Shown here piece after piece: positions 37,224-46,462 of a DNA stretch of 53,275 bases. Source of the stretch: Oerskovia rustica (GTDB taxonomy: Bacteria; Actinomycetota; Actinomycetes; Actinomycetales; Cellulomonadaceae). The position numbers were made by a program, and so were the translations under genes. Numbering within the stretch: position 1 is the first letter of the stretch; each line of letters starts with the position of its first letter. The stretch spans positions 1 to 53,275 of the forward strand of contig NZ_JACSQQ010000027.1 of the NCBI RefSeq assembly GCF_014836555.1, read 5' to 3'. The notes beneath the pieces were generated by a model. The model did no database searches. It was not told the DNA's origin and saw nothing but the letters and a program-made list of their open reading frames with translations.

Positions 37224-37235
37224 TTCGTCATGCGT

Positions 37236-37742
37236 TCACTCGGTGGCCAGAGCCTTCTGCAGCAACGTGGTGCCCAACCAGCGGTCGAACTTGCGGCCCA
37301 CCCGCTCCAGGCGCCCTGCCGGGGTGAACCCGGCCCGCTGGTGCAGGGCAAGAGAAGCCGCGGTCTCGGCGTCGGCGATCACCGCGACGACCTCCCGCGC
37401 CCCAGCGGCCTGGGCGTGATCGAGGACCTCGGCCAGGAGCCGGGTGCCGATCCCTTGGCCGGTGACGGCCGGGTCGAGGTAGATCGTGTCCTCGACCGTG
37501 TGCGCGTACGCCGGGCGCGGGCGCCAGGGGCCCACGTAGGCGAACCCGATCAGGCGCCCCTCGAGTTCGGCGATGAGGAACGGCCACCCCGCCGAACCCA
37601 AGTCCTCGACCTTCTGCGCCCACACGACCGGCCCAGGCGCGGTCAGTTCGAACGTCACGGTGGAGGTGGTGACGTAGTGGTCGTAGATGCGAGCGAGCCC
37701 CGCCGCGTCGGCGGGGCTCGCTGCGCGCAGGTTCAGGCTCAC
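37236..37742 (-). CDS. ArsN-like GNAT acetyltransferase (phosphinothricin/arsinothricin type)
   Basis: A 168-residue protein from GTG 37742, overlapping the upstream monooxygenase stop by 4 bases. RAASPADAAGLARIYDHYV at the N-terminus, AYVGPWRPRPAYAHTVEDTIYLDP and TGQGIGTRLLAEVLDHA (acetyl-CoA loop) are typical of the PAT/ArsN1 group, which acetylates phosphinothricin and the arsenical antibiotic arsinothricin. Its place in an ars cluster favours ArsN. Activity on either compound is inference. Confidence 0.82.
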   Translation of the reverse strand: MSLNLRAASPADAAGLARIYDHYVTTSTVTFELTAPGPVVWAQKVEDLGSAGWPFLIAELEGRLIGFAYVGPWRPRPAYAHTVEDTIYLDPAVTGQGIGTRLLAEVLDHAQAAGAREVVAVIADAETAASLALHQRAGFTPAGRLERVGRKFDRWLGTTLLQKALATE

Positions 37743-39169
37743 CCGCAGGTGCTCGCCGGCGCCGGCTCGTCGCCGGAGCGCCCGTGGACGACGCCGGTAG
37801 CGAACCCGGACCCGGCCGGTGCCCCGACCCCGAGCGTGACGAGCTGGGGCTCGGCGGCTCCTGTGCCGCAGCACGAGCCGCCGACCTCGTCGTCGGTCTC
37901 CAGTGCCAGGTCGGTCGAGCACACACCGGTGGCGGGCAGGTTCAGCTGGACCAGGTCCGCCGCGGCCCGGTCGCCCGCGAGAGCGGCGGCGATCGAGCGG
38001 ACCTGCTCGTACCCGGTGGCGAGCAGGAACGTCGGGGCCCGCCCGTAGGACTTCATCCCGGCCAGGTAGAACCCGTCGTCAGGGTGCTGGAGCAGCTTCT
38101 CCCCGTGCGGGGGAACCGTGCCGCACGAGTGGAAGTTCGGGTCGATGAGCTCGGCCAGATGGCGCGGGGACTCCACCACCGGGTCCAGGTCCAGGCGCAC
38201 CTCACGCAGCATGTCCAGGTCCGGGCGGAACCCAGTCGCGTTCACGATCGCGTGGACGTCCAGGTCCAGCACCTCCTCGCGCGAACGGCCCAGGACCCGC
38301 ACCGTGTCCTGGCCGGGCACGAGCTGTTCGATCGAGATCCACTTCACCAGGGTCAGCCGGCCCGCCTCCACGGCGGCCTGCAGGCGGGTGCCCAGCAGCC
38401 CGCGCGCGGGCAGCTCGTCGTCGGCCCCGCCGCCGAACAGGCGCCGCGCAGAACCGCCCCGGATCGCCCAGGTCACCGTGGTGCCAGGCTCGGACTCCGC
38501 GAGCTCGACCAGGGACAGCAACGTGTTCGCCGCCGAGTGCCCCATCCCGACCACCAGCGTGTGCCGGCCGGCGAACCGCTCCCGCTGCGAGCCCAGGACA
38601 TCAGGCAGGGGGCCGGTGATGAAGCCCTGCGCCTGGTCCTCGCCAACCGCTGGAAGGCCGCTGGTGCCCAGCGGGTTCGAGGTCGTGAACGTCCCGGACG
38701 CGTCAATCACCGCACGGGCCAGCACGTCCTCGACGTGCCCGTCCGCACCCACGGTCCGCACCCGGTACGCGCGCCGCTCCCGGCCCAGGGACCGGGTCTT
38801 GTCCGCACCGTCACGGGCCACGGCCAGTACACGGGTCCCTGTCCGCAACCGCGAGGCGATCGCCGGGATCGCGGCCAACGGCACCAGGTACTCGTCCACG
38901 AGATCGCGCCCCGTGGGCAGCTGGTCCAGGTCCGGGGCCCTCCATCCGGTGGGCTCGAGCAGTCGGCGCGCAGCCTCGTCGATGTCGTAGCGCCACGGCG
39001 AGAACAACCGCACGTGTCCCCACGACGCCACCGCCGCGCCCGGCCCGTCGCCCGCCTCGAACACGACCGGCTCCAGGCCCCGCTCCAGCAGGTGGGCGGC
39101 CGCGGCCAGCCCCACCGGTCCCCCACCGATCACTACGACCGGAAGTTCCGCACGTACGACTTCGCTCAT
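37739..39169 (-). CDS. ArsO-like FAD/NAD(P)-binding monooxygenase
   Basis: A 476-residue protein from ATG 39169, chosen for AGGAG 6 bases upstream over ATG 39190. GGGPVGLAAAAHLLERG at residues ~15-31 is the FAD Rossmann loop; VVGMGHSAANTLLS near 210 is the NADPH site, as in flavin-containing monooxygenases. The C-terminus is thiol-rich (CSTDLALETDDEVGGSCCGTG), suggesting metalloid binding. Such genes recur in actinobacterial ars clusters and may oxidise trivalent or organic arsenicals. It is divergent from arsR across a shared operator. Confidence 0.82.
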   Translation of the reverse strand: MSEVVRAELPVVVIGGGPVGLAAAAHLLERGLEPVVFEAGDGPGAAVASWGHVRLFSPWRYDIDEAARRLLEPTGWRAPDLDQLPTGRDLVDEYLVPLAAIPAIASRLRTGTRVLAVARDGADKTRSLGRERRAYRVRTVGADGHVEDVLARAVIDASGTFTTSNPLGTSGLPAVGEDQAQGFITGPLPDVLGSQRERFAGRHTLVVGMGHSAANTLLSLVELAESEPGTTVTWAIRGGSARRLFGGGADDELPARGLLGTRLQAAVEAGRLTLVKWISIEQLVPGQDTVRVLGRSREEVLDLDVHAIVNATGFRPDLDMLREVRLDLDPVVESPRHLAELIDPNFHSCGTVPPHGEKLLQHPDDGFYLAGMKSYGRAPTFLLATGYEQVRSIAAALAGDRAAADLVQLNLPATGVCSTDLALETDDEVGGSCCGTGAAEPQLVTLGVGAPAGSGFATGVVHGRSGDEPAPASTCG

Positions 39170-39214
39170 CACCACTCCTCGCATCGACAACCATCAATGA
39201 CTCGCATGCTGACA

Positions 39215-39238
39215 ACGTATCCATAAACTTCGATACGT
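39215..39238. promoter_or_regulatory. ArsR operator between monooxygenase and arsR
   Basis: Inverted repeat ACGTATC-N10-GATACGT, 7-bp arms, in the divergent gap and 6 bp before the arsR start. The half-site CGATACGT matches CGATACAT upstream of acr3. Confidence 0.75.
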
Positions 39239-39244
39239 GGCAAG

Positions 39245-39628
39245 ATGGTGTCCATGACCACGACGACGGACCTGCCCCTCGCACCAGCCGGCACGGCTGG
39301 CACTGCCTGCTGCGCGCCGCTGGTCCGCCAGGCCGCCGACCCCCAGACCGCGCGCGACCTCGCGCGCACCTTCAAGGCCCTGGCCGACCCCACCCGGGTC
39401 CAGCTGCTCTCGATCGTCGCCTCCCACGACGGCGGCGAAGCCTGCGTGTGCGACCTCACCGAGCCCGTCGGCCTCTCCCAGCCGACCGTCAGCCACCACC
39501 TCAAGATCCTCGTCGACGCCGGCGTCCTCACCCGCGAGCAGCGCGGACGCTGGGCCTACTACTCCCTGATCCCCGGCGCCCTGACACAGCTCGCGACCAC
39601 CCTGACCGAGACCACCGCCAGCAGCTGA
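39245..39628 (+). CDS. arsR: ArsR-family arsenic repressor
   Basis: A 127-residue protein from ATG 39245; ATG 39254 gives 124 residues, and neither has a clear ribosome-binding site, so leaderless translation is possible. The winged helix spans ~35-110, with CVCDL (metal-binding Cys pair) and SQPTVSHHLKILVDAGV. A further N-terminal Cys pair (TACCAP) could add a third thiol for As(III). It resembles the N-terminal domain of the fusion protein and very likely controls the divergent ars genes and itself. Confidence 0.92.
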   Translation: MVSMTTTTDLPLAPAGTAGTACCAPLVRQAADPQTARDLARTFKALADPTRVQLLSIVASHDGGEACVCDLTEPVGLSQPTVSHHLKILVDAGVLTREQRGRWAYYSLIPGALTQLATTLTETTASS

Positions 39629-39661
39629 CTCGCACGAGCGCCGCGTCTCCCGGAGGCGGCA

Positions 39662-40183
39662 ATGATCGACATCCCCGGACTACCGGTACCGGACGCGGGC
39701 CCCATCTTCGACGTGGCACTGGCCGTTCACATCGCCGCAGGGATCACCGCTGTGCTCGCCGGGCTCTTGGCGATGCTCTCGCACAAGGGCGGGGGGTGGC
39801 ACATCGGGGCAGGGCGCGTCTTCCTCGGCGGGATCATCGCCCTCTTCGGATCGATGCTCGCCATGGTGGTGATCCGCTGGCCGGCCACGATCCACCTTGC
39901 CGCACTGGGAAGCATCGCTTTGGCCGCCGCGCTGCTCGGTTGGCGCAACCGGCGGCGCGGCGCCAGCGACGGTGCGCACATCGCATGGATGGGCCTGGCG
40001 TACATCACGATGCTGACCGCGTTCTACGTCGACAACGGACCGCATCTGCCAGTGTGGGAACGACTTCCGGACTGGTCATTCTGGTTGCTGCCAACAGCAA
40101 TCGGGGCACCACTCACGGTCTGGGCAATCAGGCGCCACCGCCCACACCCATCGACCGATCCGACGACCACCCCTGTTCACTGA
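39662..40183 (+). CDS. DUF2306-like membrane protein
   Basis: A 173-residue protein from ATG 39662 (CGGAGGCGGC upstream). Four or five hydrophobic helices are visible, with HIAAGITAVLAGLLAMLSHKG and WHIGAGRVFLGGII near residues 22-62. This His-containing pattern recalls DUF2306 membrane proteins, but the match is tentative. It follows arsR by 33 bp and may be cotranscribed; no arsenic link is visible. The 190 bp after it hold recombination-type repeats. Confidence 0.65.
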   Translation: MIDIPGLPVPDAGPIFDVALAVHIAAGITAVLAGLLAMLSHKGGGWHIGAGRVFLGGIIALFGSMLAMVVIRWPATIHLAALGSIALAAALLGWRNRRRGASDGAHIAWMGLAYITMLTAFYVDNGPHLPVWERLPDWSFWLLPTAIGAPLTVWAIRRHRPHPSTDPTTTPVH

Positions 40184-40237
40184 CCACCGGCCACTCGGCT
40201 GCCCCGCTCCTGCCGGAAGCTCCCAAGGTTCTTCGAC

Positions 40238-40339
40238 GTCGCAGAACCGACCGTTTGTCAGGCACCACCACCGCGGCAGCGACACGCCGACAGAACGTGT
40301 CGCAGAACTAGTGCCCGAAAACCCCCGGTGTCGCAGAAC
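40238..40339. repeat. Three GTCGCAGAAC copies: candidate res site
   Basis: GTCGCAGAAC occurs at 40238-40247, 40299-40308 and 40330-40339 (steps of 61 and 31 bp), with a related GACAGAAC at about 40289. They lie immediately upstream of a serine recombinase gene, where resolvase subsites I-III are normally found. Confidence 0.6.
40240..40269. repeat. 30-bp imperfect direct repeat, copy A (recombinase cassette)
   Basis: Starts CGCAGAACCGACCG and ends TTGTCAGGCACCACC. It matches 41932-41961 in 23 of 30 positions, same orientation. The two copies bracket the recombinase and the unknown gene. Confidence 0.6.
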
Positions 40340-40357
40340 GCGCCCCGGGGGTTTTCG
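40316..40357. terminator. CGAAAACCCCCGG inverted repeat before the recombinase gene
   Basis: 13-bp perfect arms (40316-40328 and 40345-40357) around a 16-nt loop that contains the third GTCGCAGAAC. With GGGGGTTTTCG on the plus strand it has terminator character, yet it sits 13 bp before the recombinase ATG. It may instead be an attenuator or part of the recombination site. Confidence 0.55.
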
Positions 40358-40370
40358 CTACCGTCACCCC

Positions 40371-40946
40371 ATGGCTCACACCTACGGCTACGCCCGCGTC
40401 TCGACGACCGCGCAGAACCTCAACGCCCAGATCGATGCCCTCACCGGGCCCGGTGGCGTCGACGAGCGCGACGTCGTCGTGGAGAAGGCCTCCGGCACCC
40501 GCGAGGACCGCCCCGAGCTCGCACGAGTGCTCGCCGGCCTCCGCGAGGGAGACACCCTCGTCGTCACCAAGCTCGACAGGCTCGGCCGCTCCGCCGCACA
40601 CGTCGCCCGCCTGGTGCGTGACCTCGACGAGCGCGCCGTCATCCTGCGATCGCTCTCCGAGACGCTCGATACCTCGAGCGCGGCTGGGCGCCTCATGGTC
40701 CACGTCCTCGCGGCTGTCGCGCAGATGGAAGCCGACCTCGCCCGCGAACGCACCCTCGACGGCCTCGCTGCCGCACGAGCACGCGGCCGCGTCGGCGGCC
40801 GTCCTACCGTCATGACGCGCGAGCGTATCGATGCCGCCCGCGTCGCGCTCGCCGGCGGTCAGTCCCGCGCTGCCGTCGCACGAGCTATCGGCGTCTCCCG
40901 AGACACCCTCTACCGACACCTGGCCACCCTTGAGCACGGCGCCTAG
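40371..40946 (+). CDS. Serine recombinase (resolvase/invertase family)
   Basis: A 191-residue protein from ATG 40371. The catalytic domain has YARVSTTAQN with nucleophile S11 and Arg residues in KLDRLGRSAAH, followed by the long E helix (SAAGRLMVHVLAAVAQMEADLARER). The C-terminal HTH is GQSRAAVARAIGVSRDTLYRHL at ~163-184. This small-type architecture resolves or inverts short cassettes at nearby sites; the repeats just upstream are candidate sites. No transposase accompanies it. Confidence 0.93.
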   Translation: MAHTYGYARVSTTAQNLNAQIDALTGPGGVDERDVVVEKASGTREDRPELARVLAGLREGDTLVVTKLDRLGRSAAHVARLVRDLDERAVILRSLSETLDTSSAAGRLMVHVLAAVAQMEADLARERTLDGLAAARARGRVGGRPTVMTRERIDAARVALAGGQSRAAVARAIGVSRDTLYRHLATLEHGA

Positions 40947-41006
40947 CTGCTGCATCCCGCCTGTAGTTTCGGTGGCCCTGCGCAGCGCGAGCCCGTCACC
41001 GGAGTG

Positions 41007-41044
41007 CATCGGCCCCAACGCAAGGGGCTGCGCTGGGGCCGATG
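41007..41044. terminator. Bidirectional terminator after recombinase
   Basis: CATCGGCCCCA/complement, 11 bp perfect, with CGCA/TGCG pairing inside the loop. It lies between the convergent recombinase and the unknown minus-strand gene. Confidence 0.7.
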
Positions 41045-41056
41045 GTTCCTCGAGGA

Positions 41057-41662
41057 TCAGGCGACGGCGTCACCCGGCGAGAGAAGGTAGCGAAGTCCGG
41101 CCACCTCGGCGTTCAGGCCGGGGTCGAGGCGTTCGAGTCGCTTCCGCTCGCTGGTGTGGATCGCGGCACGGGGCAGGTCCACCAGCACCGCGATCATGTC
41201 GGGGTAGGCGCGCTCGATCACTCGGAGAGTCCCGTTGAGAGCAAAGTCCTCGAGCGGGGTCTTGTTGCAGTACACCAAGACGACCTCGACACGTCCGTCC
41301 GCCCGCTGATCCGCGAACTGCGGGCGCACACGCACTTCCATGGACCCGATCTGGACCGTGGCCGGCGTGATCGGAACCGGAGTGGACGTGGCCCATCGGG
41401 GGACCACCGTTTCGGCCCAGGCCCGAGCGATCACCCCGAACGAAGTGCGACGGTCCTCTCGGGCGTTCGCTGCAGCTGCCGTGAGCGCCGCTCCGTCCCG
41501 GGTCGTGTTGCGGTCCTTGGTGGCGGCCTGCTTGATGGGCATCCAGTAGTCGAACCCGCCCGCAGAGTCGAGCATCGAGCGGATCAGGGTCCCGCGCTTC
41601 AGCGGCGGGGTGTTGAGGTAGTTGGTGATCCCGGTGAGAGTCAGGGAGTCGAGCTTTGCCAT
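41057..41662 (-). CDS. Unknown 201-aa protein in recombinase cassette
   Basis: From ATG 41662 with GGAGGCACT upstream. No signal peptide or membrane helix. The N-terminal part (LTLTGITNYLNTPPLKRGTL) and the basic middle (KQAATKDRNTTRDGAALTA) precede a probable alpha/beta core with strands TVQIGSMEVRVRPQF and VEVVLVYCNKTPL. The tail reads LERLDPGLNAEVAGLRYLL. I do not recognise it. Strand-rich charged segments would suit a nuclease-like or DNA-binding fold, but no catalytic motif is clear. It is convergent with a serine recombinase and lies in the same repeat-bounded cassette. Confidence 0.7.
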   Translation of the reverse strand: MAKLDSLTLTGITNYLNTPPLKRGTLIRSMLDSAGGFDYWMPIKQAATKDRNTTRDGAALTAAAANAREDRRTSFGVIARAWAETVVPRWATSTPVPITPATVQIGSMEVRVRPQFADQRADGRVEVVLVYCNKTPLEDFALNGTLRVIERAYPDMIAVLVDLPRAAIHTSERKRLERLDPGLNAEVAGLRYLLSPGDAVA

Positions 41663-41931
41663 AGTGCCTCCGTGGTGCACAAGGCGTCGCGTTGCAAGAA
41701 TCACAGGCTCCTCAGTGCGCGGACCCCGACAAACTTGTGTGAGGATGAGGCCAAGTTCGAGTTCAGCAGAACGATGGCCACTCACAACGACGCATCCAGT
41801 CAGTGGCCGGCAGGGTCCCGGTTGCCGCCGGGACCCATCTTGCCGTTCGGGCCATGTGACCCGAGCTGACGCTTTCGAGTGTAGATCGAGGCACTGACAC
41901 CTCTCGGCGTGTCGCCGTCCAGATGCTCTGA

Positions 41932-41961
41932 CGCAATGCCAACCGCTTGTCAGGTATCACC
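41932..41961. repeat. 30-bp imperfect direct repeat, copy B (recombinase cassette)
   Basis: Starts CGCAATGCCAACCG and ends TTGTCAGGTATCACC; it pairs with 40240-40269. It lies 16 bp before the 43-bp repeat of the next cassette. Confidence 0.6.
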
Positions 41962-41977
41962 GATGGAGATGGCACCA

Positions 41978-42020
41978 GGAATATCGACGGTTTCGAATAC
42001 GGGAGCCCGCCAGGTGTCCG
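41978..42020. repeat. 43-bp imperfect direct repeat, copy A (redox cassette)
   Basis: Core TCGAATACGGGAGCCCGCCA. Identical to 46961-47003 in 35 of 43 positions, same orientation. The copies bracket five genes over 5.0 kb. Confidence 0.75.
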
Positions 42021-42071
42021 TCTGGATTGGTAGCTTCCTCTGTCAGGCGGCCGCAGCCGAGAACACTGGCC

Positions 42072-43169
42072 CTACGGCGTACCAGGTGTGTGGTCCTCGG
42101 ATGTGTCGTCCATGACCGTCTCGGGCCAGTTCTCGCGCAGGTATCGGAGGAGGGGGGCGCTGGCTCCGAGCTCGGTCAGTCGAGTTGTGCTCGTGGGTGG
42201 TGGTGTCGGGGTCCATGTCGGATCGGCCATGCCCTGGGGCCAGTTCGGGTGGTGGATGGCTGCGTGTCCCAGGGCGACGATGTCTGCACCCTGTGTCAGA
42301 GCGAACTTCGCGTCCTGCGGGCTCCATAGCTTTCCCGCGACGACGAGACGGAGCTCGGAGGGGATCGCGGCCCGGATGAGGCGGAGGGGGTGGGTATACG
42401 GGGGCTCGGCCGATGTGGCGAGCGCGTTGCGCAGTGACAGGTGCAGGTAGTCGATCCCGTCCTGCGCGATCCAGCCTGCGATGGTCGCCGTCTCTTGGGG
42501 AGTGATACCTCGCCGTGGGTCCTCTGCGGAGAGCCGAACGCCGACGGCGAAGTTGGATCCGACCGCGGACCGGACGGTCTGTACGAGCGATCGCAAGAAG
42601 CTGGCCCGGGCGTTCAAGTCTCCGCCCCACTGGTCTGTGCGGGTGTTCTCCGTCGGGCTGATGAACTGTGCGGGGAGGTAGCCGTGTGCGGCATGGATCT
42701 CGATTCCCTGCAGGCCTGCTGCCTGTACGCGGAGCGCTGCGAAGCGGTGCGCGTCGATGAGGTGCTCGATGTCGCGGTCTGTCGCTGACCGCCAGCTGCT
42801 TCCTGGTGATGCAGAGATTCCTTGTGTGTGCGCGATCTCGGGAGTGAAGCGAGAACCGCCGTGGATGAGCTGCACGATGCCGGGTGTGCTTGTCGGGGCC
42901 AGGGCTGTGGCGAGCCGTGCAAGCGGCGCGATGTGGTCGTCGGAGTAGACGCCAGCCTGTCCCTCCCAGACTCTGCCCTCTGGCGAGACCGCGTAGCCGC
43001 CGGTGATGATGGTGCCGAAGCCGCCTACGGCTCGGCGAGCGAGCCAGGCGATCTCGACGTCGCTAAGCCTTCCGTCGGAGTGGCTCTGCTTGTTGGTCAT
43101 CGGGGCCAGTGCAATGCGGTTGGCCGATCGGAACGCGCCCCAAGAGATGGGCGCTGCGAGGTCTGTCAT
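42072..43169 (-). CDS. NADH:flavin oxidoreductase (old yellow enzyme family)
   Basis: A 365-residue protein from ATG 43169 (AGGAG 11 bases upstream). FMN-barrel signatures: NRIALAPMTNKQSHSDG near residue 17, the active-site pair in IEIHAAHGYLPAQFISP near 178, and the DQWGGD block. VVAGKLWSPQDAKFALTQGADIVALGHAAI is the phosphate-binding end. OYEs reduce activated alkenes with NAD(P)H. The codon use is less GC-biased than in the backbone, suggesting transfer. An XRE regulator lies upstream and two more oxidoreductases are divergent. Confidence 0.9.
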   Translation of the reverse strand: MTDLAAPISWGAFRSANRIALAPMTNKQSHSDGRLSDVEIAWLARRAVGGFGTIITGGYAVSPEGRVWEGQAGVYSDDHIAPLARLATALAPTSTPGIVQLIHGGSRFTPEIAHTQGISASPGSSWRSATDRDIEHLIDAHRFAALRVQAAGLQGIEIHAAHGYLPAQFISPTENTRTDQWGGDLNARASFLRSLVQTVRSAVGSNFAVGVRLSAEDPRRGITPQETATIAGWIAQDGIDYLHLSLRNALATSAEPPYTHPLRLIRAAIPSELRLVVAGKLWSPQDAKFALTQGADIVALGHAAIHHPNWPQGMADPTWTPTPPPTSTTRLTELGASAPLLRYLRENWPETVMDDTSEDHTPGTP

Positions 43170-43214
43170 AGTGCGGTTGTTCTCCTGGAGTTCGTCAGGG
43201 TTGGGCAGGCTTGG

Positions 43215-43235
43215 GCGCACCCGGCCGGGGTGCGC
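43215..43235 (-). terminator. GCGCACCC inverted repeat between regulator and OYE genes
   Basis: 8-bp arms around GGCCG. It could end the regulator transcript or act as an operator for the oxidoreductase gene 46 bp further on. Confidence 0.4.
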
Positions 43236-43323
43236 GCACACCTAACCCCAGGGGTGCGTGGCTCGCCGTGCGCTTGGAACTCGCTGTCGGCGTGAGCGGA
43301 TTGTGAGCCCGCCCTCGATATGG

Positions 43324-44220
43324 CTACGGGCCTTCGCGCGGTTCTGCTGTTGTCGTGGCGGTTTCGCGGTGGGTGACTGACCAGCTCGCGAGCATGGTCA
43401 GTGCGTCGGCGGTGGTGCTGGTTGGGGGTGCGCTGTAGGCGATGAGTTGGAGGCCGGGGCTTGAGGCGAGAGCCATCGCCTCGTAGTTGAGGTCGAGGTC
43501 ACCGACGACCGGGTGGGTAATGCTCTTGATCCCGGTGCTGTGCTGTCGGACGTCGTGTGATGCCCAGAGGGCTCGGAAAGTCTCGTTCTTGACCGAGAGC
43601 TCGCCCACGAGGTCGCTGAGGACGCGGTCGTGGGGGGACCGTCCTGCTTCAGAGCGCAGGAGCGCGACGGTCTGCGCGGCGGCCTCGTCCCAGTCGCGGT
43701 AGAAGTCCAGGGCCCGGGGTTCGAGGAAGACGAAACGGCCGAAGTTTGCGGGGCGCTGGGGCTGGACGTAGAGCTCGGAGAACACTGCTCGGCCGAGTGC
43801 GTTGGTGGCGAGCAGGTCGAGCCGGCCGTTCTGGACGAACGCCGGGACGTCTCGCATGGCGTCCAGGAGCTGTTGGACGGACTGCGGGACCTTCTCCGCG
43901 CGTGACGGGCCGCGCCTGCGGCGGGGGTGTGCGCCGTCGTTCGCGGCTCGCACGAGGTCATAGAGGTGGCTACGTTCAGCATCGTCGAGGTCGAGGGCCC
44001 GGCTGATGCCGTCGAGGACCGACTCTGAGACTCCCTTGGCGTTCCCGCGCTCGAGGCGGACGTAGTACTCCACGCTCATCCCGGCCAACAGCGCCACCTC
44101 TTCGCGGCGCAACCCCGGAACACGGCGCCGACCGCCGAAATCGGGGAGCCCGGCCTCGGCGGGCGTGCGCCGGGCGCGCCTGGACGTCAGGAACTCGCGG
44201 ATGTCGGCGGAGGTGTCCAT
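43324..44220 (-). CDS. XRE/MmyB-like helix-turn-helix regulator
   Basis: A 298-residue protein from ATG 44220. The N-terminal HTH (residues ~8-85) contains VPGLRREEVALLAGMSVEYYVRLERG, the usual signature. A MmyB-like ligand-binding domain follows (~115-275) with DVPAFVQNGRLDLLATNALGRAVF and FLEPRALDFYRDWDEAA. Such regulators are typically divergent from short-chain dehydrogenase or aldo-keto reductase genes and respond to small hydrophobic ligands. It is divergent from the SDR gene across 155 bp. Confidence 0.9.
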   Translation of the reverse strand: MDTSADIREFLTSRRARRTPAEAGLPDFGGRRRVPGLRREEVALLAGMSVEYYVRLERGNAKGVSESVLDGISRALDLDDAERSHLYDLVRAANDGAHPRRRRGPSRAEKVPQSVQQLLDAMRDVPAFVQNGRLDLLATNALGRAVFSELYVQPQRPANFGRFVFLEPRALDFYRDWDEAAAQTVALLRSEAGRSPHDRVLSDLVGELSVKNETFRALWASHDVRQHSTGIKSITHPVVGDLDLNYEAMALASSPGLQLIAYSAPPTSTTADALTMLASWSVTHRETATTTAEPREGP

Positions 44221-44375
44221 GCACCGAACCTACGACAGGAATCCGCGCCTAGGGGGGTACTGCCATTAACCGTATAGGTGGGGTCTGCCTGGCCCCCAGG
44301 AGATGTTCTTGACTGGATCTCATCACACCACCGAGACCGGCGAACAAGGCCGATCCGCACCCTGGAGGAGATCAC

Positions 44376-45221
44376 ATGAGCACGCAGAGTTCCGTCTGGT
44401 TCATCACCGGTGCCGGCCGCGGCATGGGTATCGACATCGCCCAGGCTGCCCTGGCCGCTGGGCATTCTGTAGTGGCCACCGGGCGCGACGCGAGCCGTGT
44501 GCTCGCCGCGATCGGCGAGCACGAGAACCTGCTGACCGTCTCGCTCGACATCACCGACCCAGCCGCGGCTGAGGCCGCCACGGCAGCAGCGGTCGAGCGC
44601 TTCGGGCGCATCGATGTGCTGGTCAACAACGCCGGCAACTTCTACGCCGGGTACTTCGAGAACATCAGCGACGCCCAGTTGCGCGCTCAGATGGAGACCA
44701 ACTTCTTCGGTCCCCTCAACGTCACCCGCGCCGTGCTGCCTGTCATGCGCCGCCAGCGCTCAGGCCAGGTCATCACCGTCACCTCGATGGCTGGCCTCAT
44801 CGGCCAGGAGTTCTGCGCTGCCTACGCCGCCTCGAAGTTCGCCCTCGAGGGCTGGATGGAGTCGCTGCGCTTCGACCTTGAGCCCTTCGGCATCAAGACG
44901 ATGGCCGTCGAGCCCGGCTTCTTCCGCACCGAGCTCCTGGTCGAGGGCTCATCGACCATCTGGCCCGAGCTCGAGATCGAGGACTACGCCGAGCGCACCG
45001 CCACGACCATCGAGGCCTGGAAGGCCATGAACGGCCAGCAGGGCGGCGACCCCAAGAAGCTCGCCCAGGCTCTCGTGATCCTCTCCGACTCCGGCGACCT
45101 GCCGCTGCGCTTCATCGCCGGCGCCGACGGCATGGCCAGCGAGGAGCAGAAGCTCGCCACCATCCAGTCCCAGATCGACGCCCACCGCGAGCTCTCGGCA
45201 TCCCTCACCTACGACGCCTGA
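44376..45221 (+). CDS. Short-chain dehydrogenase/reductase
   Basis: A 281-residue protein from ATG 44376 with GGAGGAG upstream. [16 protein letters not shown] at residues ~10-25 is the NAD(P) loop; VNNAG follows at ~88, catalytic Ser in VTSMAGL near 141, and Y-x3-K in [11 protein letters not shown] near 154-158. The C-terminal extension ([19 protein letters not shown]) fits the classical SDR subgroup often controlled by MmyB-like regulators. The substrate is unknown. Confidence 0.92.
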   Translation: MSTQSSVWFITGAGRGMGIDIAQAALAAGHSVVATGRDASRVLAAIGEHENLLTVSLDITDPAAAEAATAAAVERFGRIDVLVNNAGNFYAGYFENISDAQLRAQMETNFFGPLNVTRAVLPVMRRQRSGQVITVTSMAGLIGQEFCAAYAASKFALEGWMESLRFDLEPFGIKTMAVEPGFFRTELLVEGSSTIWPELEIEDYAERTATTIEAWKAMNGQQGGDPKKLAQALVILSDSGDLPLRFIAGADGMASEEQKLATIQSQIDAHRELSASLTYDA

Positions 45222-45228
45222 GCGCCCC

Positions 45229-45267
45229 TGCTGGTCGCGTCCAACCCCGCGGCGGGCGCGACCAGCA
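45229..45267 (+). terminator. Hairpin after SDR gene
   Basis: TGCTGGTCGCG/complement, 11 bp perfect with a 17-nt loop, 8 bp beyond the SDR stop. The remaining ~190 bp to the next gene show no gene; the aldo-keto reductase promoter is presumably there. Confidence 0.6.
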
Positions 45268-45456
45268 CCCCGCACTGACGCCTGCCCTCGGACGTCGCCG
45301 ACGGCGTTGCGTTCATGGTCACCCGATCCAGCCGCACATCGATCGGCGAGCTGTGGATCGTACCCACCGACCAGGCCTGATCACACGCCCCTTCGGACGC
45401 CCCACCCGTGGCGACAGGACCCACCACGACCTCACACGACTGAGAGAAGTCCCCTG

Positions 45457-46434
<978 letters not shown>

Positions 46435-46462
46435 CCACCGCACCACCCGAGAGAGAGACACC

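Larger units (their letters stand above)
41663..42071. other. 409-bp gene-free stretch with hairpin and two repeat copies
   Basis: No convincing gene. It contains the promoter side of the unknown gene, hairpin GGGTCCCGG/complement (41813-41821/41828-41836, possible terminator for the oxidoreductase gene), the second 30-bp repeat (41932-41961) and the first 43-bp repeat (41978-42020). GC content is visibly lower than in the flanking backbone. Confidence 0.6.

Noticed and set aside
42043-42630. Minus-strand frame overlapping the 3' part of the OYE gene
   Set aside because: Arg/Pro-rich shadow frame of the oxidoreductase with no ribosome-binding site or family motif.
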